Positions 25,241-33,838 of a stretch of DNA of 64,000 nt are shown piece by piece (the stretch's first letter is position 1; the number at the start of each line of letters is the position of its first letter). The position numbers were made by a program, and so were the translations under genes. The notes under the pieces were generated by a model. It did no database searches. It worked only from the letters and a program-made list of their open reading frames with translations, and was not told the DNA's origin. The stretch is taken from NCBI GenBank assembly GCA_030447525.1, contig JAUJOR010000003.1:244817-308816 (forward strand). Reading direction: 5' to 3'. The stretch comes from Chloroflexota bacterium (GTDB lineage: Bacteria > Chloroflexota > UBA11872 > UBA12225).

Positions 25241-26406
25241 CGGCAGCACAGGCGGTCGGGTCTCGGCGGGAGCGCCCGCATCGGAAAAGGCTGGCGCTAC
25301 TGCGGGACGGCGGCCGCGCACCGGAGTCGGTGCTGGTCATTCCATTCGCCGACGGCATCGGCGACTTCGTCATGATGCTCCCGCTGCTGCGCTTCGTCCG
25401 CAACCGCCTCCCGGACGCGGACCTTACGGTGGCCGCGTCTCAGCGCTCAGCCCTGCTCCTTCCCCAAGACGAGACGGGGATAGCGGTCAAGACGCCCTCG
25501 TGGCTGGCGGCCGGTCCACCACGGCCGCGCACCGCCGGGCCAATTGGCCTTGGCCGGCTGTGGCCGCAGGCGTTGCTGGCCTGGCTGGAGGGGCCGCTGC
25601 TGCGCTGGCAGCTGGGCCGGATGCGTCCCTTCGGCCGCACATTCAACCTCCACCACTGGTGGGAGCAAGGCTACGACTTCCACCGCCACTGGACGCCCCA
25701 GCTGCCCTCCCGCCCGGGAGCCGTTCACACGCTGGACTACCTCGCGGCGCGCCTGGAGCGCGAGCTCGGCGATGCGCTGCCCGCGGCGCAGCGCCTACCG
25801 GCGCTGGCGCTGCGTCCGGAGGCCGTTTCATGGGCGGCTGCGTGGAGGCGCGCGGCGGGCCTGCCAGATGGGCAGGGGAACGCCGGCGGGCCACCCGTGG
25901 TGGCGCTGGTGCCCGCGAGCAACATGCAGCTCAAGCGCTGGCCGCTCGGCCACTGGGCTCGACTGGCCGATGCCCTGGCGGCCGCCGGGTGCGTGCCCTT
26001 GCTGTGCCTGCCGCCGGGGGAAGACCCGGCCGCCGCCATCCCGACGCGCTGCCGCTTCCGGGTGCACACCGCCCGCGCCCCCCTGGACCGCATGGCCGCG
26101 CTCCTGGCTCGCTGCAGTCTGGTAGTAGGGGTGGACACCGGGCTGTTGCACATCGCGGCGGCCGTGGGCACGCGCTACGTCGGCCTGTTTGGCCCCACCA
26201 ACCCTGAGGTGACCGGCCCGTACGACCGCACCCTGGGCAGCACCCTGGTTGCGCCGTTCGCCAAGCCGGCCAGCTGCCGCGACTGCTGGCGCCAGTTCAA
26301 GTACGTCGATGACCGCTGCCAGACGCTGACTTCGGACTCCTGCATGGCGCACCTGCCGGTAGAGGATGTCTACGCTGCGTGCCGCGCCGAGCTGGAGAGA
26401 GCCTGA
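25237..26406 (+). CDS. Glycosyltransferase family 9 (heptosyltransferase-like)
   Basis: 389 residues. The N-terminal GT-B half starts at VLVIPFADGIGDFVMMLPLLRFVRNRLPDADLTV. The C-terminal half has VALVPASNMQLKRWPLGHWARLADAL, the ADP-sugar-side motif found in GT9, and VVGVDTGLLHIAAAVGTRYVGLFGPTNPEVTGPY, which includes the conserved D-T-G-x-x-H. A Cys-containing C-terminus (SCRDCWRQF..DDRCQTLTSDSC) resembles the end of many GT9 enzymes. In an organism without classical LPS it probably adds sugars to a cell-surface glycan. The next gene, a GT87-type membrane mannosyltransferase, starts immediately after the stop. Confidence 0.9.
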   Translation: MTAAQAVGSRRERPHRKRLALLRDGGRAPESVLVIPFADGIGDFVMMLPLLRFVRNRLPDADLTVAASQRSALLLPQDETGIAVKTPSWLAAGPPRPRTAGPIGLGRLWPQALLAWLEGPLLRWQLGRMRPFGRTFNLHHWWEQGYDFHRHWTPQLPSRPGAVHTLDYLAARLERELGDALPAAQRLPALALRPEAVSWAAAWRRAAGLPDGQGNAGGPPVVALVPASNMQLKRWPLGHWARLADALAAAGCVPLLCLPPGEDPAAAIPTRCRFRVHTARAPLDRMAALLARCSLVVGVDTGLLHIAAAVGTRYVGLFGPTNPEVTGPYDRTLGSTLVAPFAKPASCRDCWRQFKYVDDRCQTLTSDSCMAHLPVEDVYAACRAELERA

Positions 26407-27865
26407 ATGGTGCTGGCGGCTCTGGGGACTGTCATCGGCGCCTGCCTGCTCCTCGCGGCACGCCTCGGCCCCCTACGGGAGCACCTCTCCGCCTTTATGG
26501 GGCTGTATACCCTCGCCTTCGTCGCCTACGTCGGGGCAGTCTGGATGGTAGTGCGCCGTCCCAATCTGGCCTCTGGTCGGGCGCTGTGGGCGGTCCTAGG
26601 AGCGGCACTGGCGTACCGCCTGATGCTCTTACCCGCCGCCCCCACGCTCTCAGACGATCTCTTCCGCTACGTGTGGGAGGGGCGAGTGGTGCTCGCCGGC
26701 CAAAGTCCGTACCGCCTGCCTCCCAACGCTCCCTCACTCATACCGCTCAGAGACCAGACCATCTGGCCGTTCATCAACAACCGGGACGTCCCCTCGCCGT
26801 ATCCGCCCCTGGCGCAGCTCGGCGGCGTGCTGGCCGCGGCCCTCTGGCCGCACTCGCCTTACGGGATGAAGCTGGTTTCCACCCTGGCGGACGTGGGCGT
26901 GATAGCCGCTGTGCTCGCGCTGCTGCGCGCCACGGAGACGCCCGCGGGGCACGTCCTGGTGTACGCCTGGCACCCCTCCACCGCCGTGGAGTTTGCCCAC
27001 AGTGGGCACAACGATTCATTGATGTTGTTGCCCATGACCCTGGCGCTGGCGCTCGCCGCCGGGGGACGGCGCTGGACTCCGGCGCTGCTTGTCGGTCTGG
27101 CCGCACTCGCTAAGGTGAGCCCGCTGCTGCTCCTGCCGCTCCTGCCCCGCAAGCTGGGGCTGGTTCCGGCCCTGCTCGCCGGCGGCGCTCCTGCCCCGCA
27201 AGCTGGGGCTGGTTCCGGCCCTGCTCGCCGGCGGCGTGTTCGCCCTGGGGTGGGTTCCCTTCCTCGTCCTCGGCGGAGGCCAGCTCGGCAGCATCACCGC
27301 ATACCTCGGCTCCTGGAAAGACAACGACTCCATCCACGCCGTGCTGCACGCCCTGCTGGGCGCAGAGCTGGCCAAGCCCGTCAGTCTCGCCCTCCTGCTG
27401 GCCGGCGTGGCCGGCGTGGCGCTGCATCCCGCGCTGCGGGACCGGCCGCTGTGGTGGCAGGCCTACGCCGTCCTGGCCCTGGCGATCGCCAGCGCCTCGA
27501 CGGTGCACACCTGGTATCTCACCTGGCTGCTGCCGATGCTGGCGGTGGTTTTGGCGGCCACCGGCCGGCTGCCGTTCCTGGGGCCGCCGGCCGCGCTCGG
27601 CTGGCTCGTCTTCAGCGGCCTCGCCACCCTGCCGTACCTGACGTACGACACGTTCGAGTGGCGCCTGTGGATCAGCTTTGCGCAGTACGTGCCGTTGTAT
27701 GCCTGCCTGCTGTGGGCGCTGTGGCACGATCGAGCGATGCTGGCACGATGGGCCCCGGCAACAGTGCGAGGGGAGGCATCTGTCCCTGCGGCGCCGGCGG
27801 CGCCGGCGGCGGGCAGAGAGGCCGCGCCCCCCGGCCGGTCTCCCAGCGATCTCCACGTGACCTGA
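26407..27865 (+). pseudogene. GT87-type membrane glycosyltransferase broken by a 49-bp tandem duplication
   Basis: The first frame (from 26407) gives a polytopic protein with TLSDDLFRYVWEGRVVLAGQSPY, the acidic loop typical of polyprenyl-phosphate-dependent GT87/GT39-like mannosyltransferases, and WHPSTAVEFAHSGHNDSLM. The second frame (27236-27865) continues with GVFALGWVPFLVLGGGQLGSI and further helices through VHTWYLTWLLPML. The 49 bases at 27138-27186 recur exactly at 27187-27235; removing one copy joins both frames into a normal 469-residue protein. The break is therefore very recent, reversible by slippage, or an assembly error. It is the last gene of the membrane protein-GT9-GT87 run. 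Confidence 0.88.
27138..27235 (+). repeat. Exact 49-bp tandem duplication inside the GT87 gene
   Basis: Copy 1 is 27138-27186 and copy 2 is 27187-27235, identical throughout and both starting GCTCCTGCCCCGCAAGCTGG. Because 49 is not a multiple of three, the duplication shifts the reading frame. Confidence 0.95.
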
Positions 27866-27889
27866 AGGTCACCTGAAGGTCACCTGAGC
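27857..27889. repeat. Short inverted/tandem repeat at the GT87 stop codon
   Basis: GTGACCTGAAGGTCAC (27857-27872) is a perfect dyad, and ACCTGAAGGTC repeats at 27860-27870 and 27871-27881 with a partial third copy. It spans the stop codon, in the 47-base gap between convergent genes. It may form a weak bidirectional hairpin, but there is no T tract. Confidence 0.5.
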
Positions 27890-27912
27890 CAGAGGCATGG
27901 GGCCTGGGCCCG

Positions 27913-29214
27913 TCAGGGGTACAGGCCACGGACGTTGATGGCCTCGGCAACACGGGCCACGGCGATATCCAGCGCGGCCTGTCGGAGCGTTTGCTGTGAT
28001 GCCTCTGCCCGCTCCCACATGGCGTCAAAGGAACGGCCCATGATCCGGCGCAGGCGCACGTTAACCTCGTCCTCGGCCCAGAAGAGCTGCTGGAGATCTT
28101 GCACCCACTCGAAGTACGAGACGATCACCCCGCCGGCGTTGCACAGGATGTCCGGGACGACGGTAATCCCGCGCTGGGCCAGGATGAGGTCGGCATCCGG
28201 CGTCGTCGGTCCATTGGCCCCTTCAGCGATCAGCTTGCAGCGCAGCCGGCCGGCGTTCGCGGCCGTGATCTGCCCCTCGATCGCCGCCGGGACGAGGACG
28301 TCGCACTCCAGCTCCAGGAGATCGGCGTTGGAGATGGGCGTCGCACTGGGGAAGCCGGCGACTCCCCCATGCTCCTGGGCGTAGAGGCGCAGGGCGCGTA
28401 CGTCCAGGCCGTCTGGATCGTAGACGCCCCCTTGCGCGTCGCCTACGGCAATGATCCGGCTGCCGATCTCGTTCAGCAGGCGGGCCGCCACCCCGCCGAC
28501 GTTGCCAAAGCCCTGGATCACCACCGCGCCACCGGCCAGGGGGATGTGCCGGCGCTCGGCGGCCTGGCGGGCGCAAAAGGCCACCCCACGACCGGTGGCT
28601 TCCAGCCGCCCCTCTGAACCCCCGATGGACACCGGCTTCCCGGTGACCACTCCAGGCTGGGAGTACCCCCGATGCATCGAGTAGGTATCCATGAACCAGG
28701 CCATCACCTGCCCGTCGGTGCCGATGTCTGGCGCCGGGATGTCTTTTTCCGGACTGACCAGGACGGCCAGCTCGGTGGCGAAGCGGCGCGTGAGACGCTC
28801 CAGCTCGCCGGGGGTCAGGGCCCTGGGGTCACAGATCACCCCGCCCTTGGCCCCACCGTACGGCAGCCCGACGAGGGCGCACTTCCAGGTCATCCACATC
28901 GCCAGGGCGCGCACCTCGTCGAGGGAGACGTGTTGGGCGTAGCGCAGCCCACCCTTGGCCGGGCCGCGGGCCAGGTTGTGCTGCACGCGGTAGCCGGTGA
29001 AGACGCGGAGCGAGCCATCGTCCATGCGGACGGGGAAGTTCACCGTCAGCTCTCGCTGGCAGGCGCTCAAACGCGCCCGGACGCCGGGATCAACCTGCAG
29101 CCGGGTGGCGGCCTCGTCCAACTGACGCAGGGCCATCGCCCAGGGATTAGGCGCCGGGCCGGAAGCGGACAGGGTGGGTGCGGACGTTGCACCCGCGGGG
29201 GCAACCGACGACAC
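27913..29214 (-). CDS. gdhA: Glutamate (Glu/Leu/Phe/Val family) dehydrogenase
   Basis: 433 residues from GTG 29214, with AAGGAG eight bases before it. The catalytic domain has FPVRMDDGSLRVFTGYRVQHN, GPAKGGLRYAQHV and the active-site Lys loop LPYGGAKGGVICDP. DIPAPDIGTDGQVMAWFMDTYS follows, then the NAD(P) fold VVIQGFGNVGGVAARLL and the amide-binding LVPAAIEGQITAANAGRL. It interconverts glutamate with 2-oxoglutarate and ammonia. A short GC-rich extension precedes the conserved fold. The next upstream gene (methyltransferase) ends 12 bases away on the same strand. Confidence 0.96.
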   Translation of the reverse strand: MSSVAPAGATSAPTLSASGPAPNPWAMALRQLDEAATRLQVDPGVRARLSACQRELTVNFPVRMDDGSLRVFTGYRVQHNLARGPAKGGLRYAQHVSLDEVRALAMWMTWKCALVGLPYGGAKGGVICDPRALTPGELERLTRRFATELAVLVSPEKDIPAPDIGTDGQVMAWFMDTYSMHRGYSQPGVVTGKPVSIGGSEGRLEATGRGVAFCARQAAERRHIPLAGGAVVIQGFGNVGGVAARLLNEIGSRIIAVGDAQGGVYDPDGLDVRALRLYAQEHGGVAGFPSATPISNADLLELECDVLVPAAIEGQITAANAGRLRCKLIAEGANGPTTPDADLILAQRGITVVPDILCNAGGVIVSYFEWVQDLQQLFWAEDEVNVRLRRIMGRSFDAMWERAEASQQTLRQAALDIAVARVAEAINVRGLYP

Positions 29215-29226
29215 TGGCGGTTCTCC

Positions 29227-30144
29227 TTATGTGGATCGGGCGGTGGATCGGACGATGGAAGGGGATGTGGAGGGCGGTGTTATGGGCGACGCTGCCCTAC
29301 GCTCGATCATAATCCATGCCGGTCCCGCCGAGACGTGGAGATCAGGGAGTCTCGCTCGCGCCGCCAGCCACTCCGCCTCCTGTGGGGCGTAGGCGGCGCG
29401 GATGGACGCGCTCGGCTCATCCAGGGCCCGCAGGTCAGGCGGAACGGCTAGCCCCTGCCCCAGGCGCACGGCCAGCCACAGGGGCAGGGAAACGTCGCGC
29501 CGGAAATCGGCGATAAGGTACCGGCCCTCGGGGGCCAGCACCCGCCGTATCTCGGCCAGGACCGACTCCGCGTTGGGCCACTGGTGCATCGCCCCGGAGG
29601 TGACCACCAGATCAAAGGCGGCCTCCCGGAAGGGGAGGCCGGCAGACGTCGCGCGGGCGAACTGCAAGGCCGGTCCCAGCTCCGGCGCGGGATCGCGGCC
29701 CCCGGACGGTCCCCCCGTTAGCTTCCTCCGGAGCCCCCGTCGTCGGGCCCGCTCTTGGGCCAGCTCGGCCATACCGGCGAGGGAGTCGAGGGCCACCACC
29801 AGAGCGTCCTGGGGCGTCTGCTGGGCCAGGCTGCAGGCCAGCCCGCCGGGCCCGTGGTCGAGATTCAGGACGCGCAGGGGGCGGAGGGTCGGGCGCACCC
29901 GGAAGGGCGTGACGGCACGGCGGACGAGGCGCGTCTCCACCCACCGCCACAGCACGGTGTCGGCCAGGCGTTGCTGCGCCCGGGCAGCGGCGGGATCGCG
30001 CGCCGCCGGGAAGGCGGGGACACGCCCCTGGCTGCGGGCCTCGACGGCATCTCGCCCCCAGCGGGCGATGAAAGCGATGATGGCGGTGAGAGCCGTCCAC
30101 CCTAGCCACCGCCACCATGATGGCCGGAGTCCGGGGAATGACAT
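29227..30144 (-). CDS. Class I SAM-dependent methyltransferase (2), membrane-anchored
   Basis: 305 residues. An N-terminal hydrophobic helix (WLGWTALTAIIAFIARWG) would tether it to the membrane. The methyltransferase fold has VLNLDHGPGGLACSLAQQ (motif I, with an altered acidic start), VVALDSLAGMAELAQERARRRGL, FDLVVTSGAMHQWPNAESVLAEIRRVLAPEGRYLIADF. An insertion with GGPSGGRD is present. The C-terminal 20 residues are Ser/Thr/Pro-rich. It lies 12 bases upstream of gdhA. The acceptor is unknown. Confidence 0.85.
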   Translation of the reverse strand: MSFPGLRPSWWRWLGWTALTAIIAFIARWGRDAVEARSQGRVPAFPAARDPAAARAQQRLADTVLWRWVETRLVRRAVTPFRVRPTLRPLRVLNLDHGPGGLACSLAQQTPQDALVVALDSLAGMAELAQERARRRGLRRKLTGGPSGGRDPAPELGPALQFARATSAGLPFREAAFDLVVTSGAMHQWPNAESVLAEIRRVLAPEGRYLIADFRRDVSLPLWLAVRLGQGLAVPPDLRALDEPSASIRAAYAPQEAEWLAARARLPDLHVSAGPAWIMIERRAASPITPPSTSPSIVRSTARST

Positions 30145-30257
30145 CTGCCCGTCATTCTACGGCCCCCGGCCAGCCCGCTTAGCCCCCCTTGATGCCCCCT
30201 TGATGCCCCTTCGGTGTCCCCCCGATAGGGATGGCAATGGGCGGCGAGGTCGGTCGT

Positions 30258-30770
30258 CTAGCTCGCCAGCGCCGGCTCCTTGATCGCCTGCCGCGCGAGC
30301 TCCTTGGCCGCCGCCTCGAGCTCGCGGACGGCGTCCTCTTCCTGCTTGAGGATCTCCCGCAGCAGCCGGGCCACCTCCTTCTGCCCCATCGTGGAGGCCT
30401 TGTCGGCCAGCCCCCGGTAGGCAGCCACCTCCAGATGCTCCACCTTCGCCGCCGCCTCCAGGTCGTACACCGTCAGGAGCTCCGGGTCAGGCTTCAGCTT
30501 GACAAAGGCGTCGTGGTCCTGCGTGAGCCCCTGGGCGGCGTGGACGGTCACCTTCTGGGGCTCCTGGTCCAGGGCCTGGAAGCACTGCTCCAGCATCCCC
30601 ACTTGCTCGCGGGTCTCCTCCAGGTGGTGCTGGATGGGTCCCCGGGCTGCCTCGCTCGTGACCTCCTCGGAAAGGCGCTCTAACGTCTGCACGTTCTGCT
30701 GCTCGAAGACGTACATGCATGACAGCTGGTAGGCAAACAGGTCTTGGGCGCTGTGCATCTGAATGGGCAT
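30258..30770 (-). CDS. DUF892 (YciE/YciF-like) ferritin-type helical protein
   Basis: 170 residues, almost wholly helical. It carries the DUF892 pattern: SAQDLFAYQLSCMYVFEQQNVQTLERLSEE, IQHHLEETREQVGMLEQCFQAL, HAAQGLTQDHDAFVK, and KVEHLEVAAYRGLADKASTMGQKEVARLLREILKQEEDAVRELE. Glu and His residues at helix-pairing positions (HHLEET, EHLEV, QEEDA) match a diiron four-helix bundle. The family is linked to stress responses, but no reaction is proven. It stands alone between a methyltransferase and a helicase gene, all on the minus strand. Confidence 0.88.
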   Translation of the reverse strand: MPIQMHSAQDLFAYQLSCMYVFEQQNVQTLERLSEEVTSEAARGPIQHHLEETREQVGMLEQCFQALDQEPQKVTVHAAQGLTQDHDAFVKLKPDPELLTVYDLEAAAKVEHLEVAAYRGLADKASTMGQKEVARLLREILKQEEDAVRELEAAAKELARQAIKEPALAS

Positions 30771-30977
30771 GCTCCGGCCTCCTGTACTTAGGTATGTATG
30801 GGTGGGATGCCGCAGGCTGCGCCGGGTATGTGGCCCTGCCGATCAACGCCCCTATGGGACCGGCGGGCCAGCGGGACACCAGGTGCCACCGCCCCGGTCG
30901 CGGCCTCCGTCACCTCCTCTAAACGGCTGCCGCCCGGCGGCGTTCCGCCCGCCGGGGCAGGTGCGGAACGCTCGGCG

Positions 30978-33530
30978 TTACTCCCCGGCCTGGCCATCGC
31001 CGGCGGACGGCTCGGCGTTGGACGAGGCATCGTCGGGGCCTGGCCGGCCGGAGGCCGTCCGGCGGCGGGGCGGCGGGGGTTCGTCACTCCCTAGCCTGGC
31101 GCGGCGGAGGAGGCCGCGCCCGATCTGGGCCAGGAACGGGGAAGGCTGGGTGCGCTCGTCCCGCCGGAAGGTGCAGTAGGAGAGGGTGAGGAGCTCCTTC
31201 GCCCGCGTCACGGCGACGTAGAAGACGCGCCGCTCTTCGGGGTCCGCGGAGGGCTCGCCGCCGCCCGGGGACGGCGCGGGGTACGCGGCAGCGGAGTGGG
31301 GGAGGGGCGGGCGCCTGGCGCCCCCGGGAGCGCCCCCCAGCGGGAACAGGCCTTGCTCGCAGCCGGGGACGTAGATGGCGCGGAACTCCAAGCCCTTGGC
31401 CGCGTGGACGGTGGAGAGGCGGATGCGCCCGCGGCCACGGGCCACGGGGTCGTCGTCTTCACCGCTGAGGACGGCGTCGTCCAGGAACTGTCGGGAGTCG
31501 GCGTAGGTGCCGGCCAGGCGCAGGAGCTCCGCCAGGGCGTCCAGGCGAGTCGGGGCGTCGTCCGGGTGCGCGCGCCGCAGATACTCGCGGTAGTGGGTGC
31601 GATCGAGAGCCGCCTCCAGCAGGGCAGCGGGGCCGTAACCGCTGCGCGCCAGGCCGGTCAGCTCGTCCAGGTGGGCGAGGAGATCGTAGAGACCATCTGG
31701 AGCGCTCTCTGTCGCCGCCCAGCGGCGGGAGGCGGCCACGGGCCCCCGTTCAGAGGCGCTGGAGGGGCTGGCCACGCCAGGAGCGCCGGCGATGGCGTGG
31801 CGGGCAATCGTCAGCAGGGCGGCCGGGCCGAGCCCGCGGCGGGGGGTGTTGACGACGCGCCAGAACGCGGCCGCGTCTTCGTACAGGATGGCCAGGCGGA
31901 GGTAGGCCAGGGCGTCCTTAATCTCCTCGCGACCAAAGAACCGCACGCCACCGAACAGGGCGTAAGGTACCTTGGCGCGGAGCAGGGCGGCCTCGATGGG
32001 GCGGGCCTGGGCGTGGGTACGCACCAGGATGGCCAGCTCCTCCGGCGACCAGCCGGCCGCCAGCCTGGCGGCGATGTCCCGGGCGATGGCGTCGGCCTCC
32101 TTGTCCGGGTGCGGCGCAATCCACAGGCGAGCGGGGACGCCGGGGGGATTCTCCGTCCACAGGCGCAGCGCGAAGCGACCGGCGGCCAGATCGGCCCCCG
32201 GCAGGCCGGCTGCAGGGGAGGACCGGGGCCCGGGAGAGGGGGCCACCAGGCGGCGGGCGATGGCGACAAGAGACTTGGTAGAGCGGTAGTTCTGCTCCAG
32301 CCGCACCAGGCCCGCCCCCGGCCAGTGGTCAATGAAGCGGTGCACCTGCTCCGGCACCCCCCCCCGGAAGGCGTAGATGCTCTGCTGGGGGTCGGCGACG
32401 ACGCACAGATCGCCGGGCACCCCGGGGACCGGCTCGCCGGCTGCCGGCCCGCCGGGCGCGGCGCGGCGAGGGGCAGCGGGCGGGGACAGGCGGCGCAAGA
32501 GGGCCTCCTGCGCCGGGTCGGTGTCCTGGTACTCGTCGACCAGGAGGTGGCGGGCGCGGGCCTGCGCCCAGGCGCGCAGGGCCGGGTCAAGATCAAGGGC
32601 GGCCGTGGCGCTCCCCACCAGATCGTCGAAGTCAAAGGCGGCCCCCTCGCGGAGGCCGGCGTCATAGCGGGAGAGGACGTCACGCAGGGGCACCGCCTCG
32701 GCGCCCTCCCCAATGGTCGCTTCCTGTAGCTGCGCCCCATCTCCCAGGGCTTGGCGCTTGGCCAGCGAGATGGCCTGGCGCGCCACCGCTGCCAGTCGCC
32801 CGGCGCGGTTGTCGGGGACACCCAAGGAGGCCAGGACGCGGCGCAGGATGCGCTCGGAGTCATCCTGGTCGTAGATGGTGAAGGTCAGTGGCCGGCCGAA
32901 GTGGGCCGCTCCACCCCGCCGGAGGAGACGGGCTCCCAGGGCGTGGAACGTGCCCGCCCATACCCGCCGTCCGTCGTCGACGGCGGCGCCACTCCCGGCG
33001 CTCGGCGCTCCCGCCGCCGGGGCGGTTCGGGACTCAGGACGGTGGGAAACGCCCCCGACCCGCCGCTGCGCCGGGCGATCTCCCTCCCCGGCCGGCAGGG
33101 AAGGCTCCGAGGCCGGGCCCATCAGCGCTGCCAGGCGCTCCTCCAGCTCACCGGCCGCTCGCCGGGAGAAGGTGATGGCCATGATCTCGTCCGCGGGCAC
33201 ACCGCGCCCCAGGAGGAGGTGGGCAACGCGGGCGACGATGGCGCGCGTCTTCCCCGCCCCAGGGCCGGCGACCACCAGGAGCGGGCCGTCGGGACGGGTG
33301 GCTACCTGGCGCTGGGGATCGTTCAGCTCAGCCAGCAGGCCGGTCAGGCGGACGCGCGACTGCCCCTCACCGGGCCAGACGGCAGCGACCAGCTCCCTCC
33401 GGCCGAGGGGTAGCGTCCCGCCGGACGCCGGGGGCGCGAGAGACGTGCTGACGGCGACCTCCAGTAGCCGCAACGCGCCGGGCGGCCGCCGGTTGCAGAG
33501 GAACGCCCCCTTGGTTGTCTTATACCGCAC
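30978..33530 (-). CDS. UvrD/PcrA-family superfamily 1A DNA helicase
   Basis: 850 residues from GTG 33530; the start has no strong ribosome site and may lie slightly downstream. Motif I is VVAGPGAGKT at 86-95, with Q-motif LNDPQRQV before it. Motif II is LLVDEYQDTDPAQEALL, motif III VVADPQQSIYAFRGG, motif IV VRLEQNYRST, motif V RLSTVHAAKGLEFRAIYVPGCEQGLFP and motif VI RVFYVAVTRAKELL. It unwinds DNA 3' to 5' in repair or replication restart. Gly/Ala/Pro-rich insertions (for example after LAALMGPASEP and near GVASPSSASERG) are unusual for PcrA. The C-terminal tail is low-complexity. Confidence 0.95.
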   Translation of the reverse strand: MRYKTTKGAFLCNRRPPGALRLLEVAVSTSLAPPASGGTLPLGRRELVAAVWPGEGQSRVRLTGLLAELNDPQRQVATRPDGPLLVVAGPGAGKTRAIVARVAHLLLGRGVPADEIMAITFSRRAAGELEERLAALMGPASEPSLPAGEGDRPAQRRVGGVSHRPESRTAPAAGAPSAGSGAAVDDGRRVWAGTFHALGARLLRRGGAAHFGRPLTFTIYDQDDSERILRRVLASLGVPDNRAGRLAAVARQAISLAKRQALGDGAQLQEATIGEGAEAVPLRDVLSRYDAGLREGAAFDFDDLVGSATAALDLDPALRAWAQARARHLLVDEYQDTDPAQEALLRRLSPPAAPRRAAPGGPAAGEPVPGVPGDLCVVADPQQSIYAFRGGVPEQVHRFIDHWPGAGLVRLEQNYRSTKSLVAIARRLVAPSPGPRSSPAAGLPGADLAAGRFALRLWTENPPGVPARLWIAPHPDKEADAIARDIAARLAAGWSPEELAILVRTHAQARPIEAALLRAKVPYALFGGVRFFGREEIKDALAYLRLAILYEDAAAFWRVVNTPRRGLGPAALLTIARHAIAGAPGVASPSSASERGPVAASRRWAATESAPDGLYDLLAHLDELTGLARSGYGPAALLEAALDRTHYREYLRRAHPDDAPTRLDALAELLRLAGTYADSRQFLDDAVLSGEDDDPVARGRGRIRLSTVHAAKGLEFRAIYVPGCEQGLFPLGGAPGGARRPPLPHSAAAYPAPSPGGGEPSADPEERRVFYVAVTRAKELLTLSYCTFRRDERTQPSPFLAQIGRGLLRRARLGSDEPPPPRRRTASGRPGPDDASSNAEPSAGDGQAGE

Positions 33531-33678
33531 GCCCCGCGGTGTCCACGAGCGGGCGCGGCTGTACTTGGACGGCTTTTCCCGCGGCGCCCGGTACGTCCCG
33601 GAAGACTACGCGCGCAAGGCGATGGCGGCCAGCGCGGTAGGGCTCACTCCCTTGAAGATGGAGGCGCAGGGTGCGGCC

Positions 33679-33687
33679 TGCTATACT
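33679..33687 (+). promoter_or_regulatory. Extended -10 promoter for the DEAD-box helicase leader
   Basis: TGCTATACT combines the TG extension and a near-consensus -10 hexamer in AT-richer sequence upstream of the helicase. No good -35 is needed for extended -10 promoters and none is clear. Transcription should begin near 33694, giving a leader that runs into the terminator hairpin at 33758. Confidence 0.5.
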
Positions 33688-33757
33688 TAGCAGTGAACAA
33701 CGGTATTAATGCGCGGGTGTGATCATCTACAATCGGATACGTCTGAGACCAGGACCC

Positions 33758-33787
33758 AAGGGGGCGCTGATTGGCGCTCCCTTTTTT
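33758..33787 (+). terminator. Intrinsic terminator in the DEAD-box helicase leader (attenuator candidate)
   Basis: AAGGGGGCGC pairs with GCGCTCCCTT (10 pairs, one G-T) around the loop TGATTG, and six T residues end the structure. This is the best rho-independent terminator I saw in the window. On the plus strand no gene lies upstream, so it can only end a short RNA of about 95 nt starting at the promoter above. It is either an attenuator of the helicase gene or the end of a small RNA. Confidence 0.75.
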
Positions 33788-33838
33788 GTTGCCCCGCGCT
33801 CGGCGTGCGGGCAGCCTGGTCGACGTTTGTGAGAGACG

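Noticed and set aside
30978..33530. UvrD-type helicase as part of a defence system
   Set aside because: No nuclease, Zorya-, Wadjet- or Gabija-type partner lies nearby. The motifs fit a housekeeping repair helicase.
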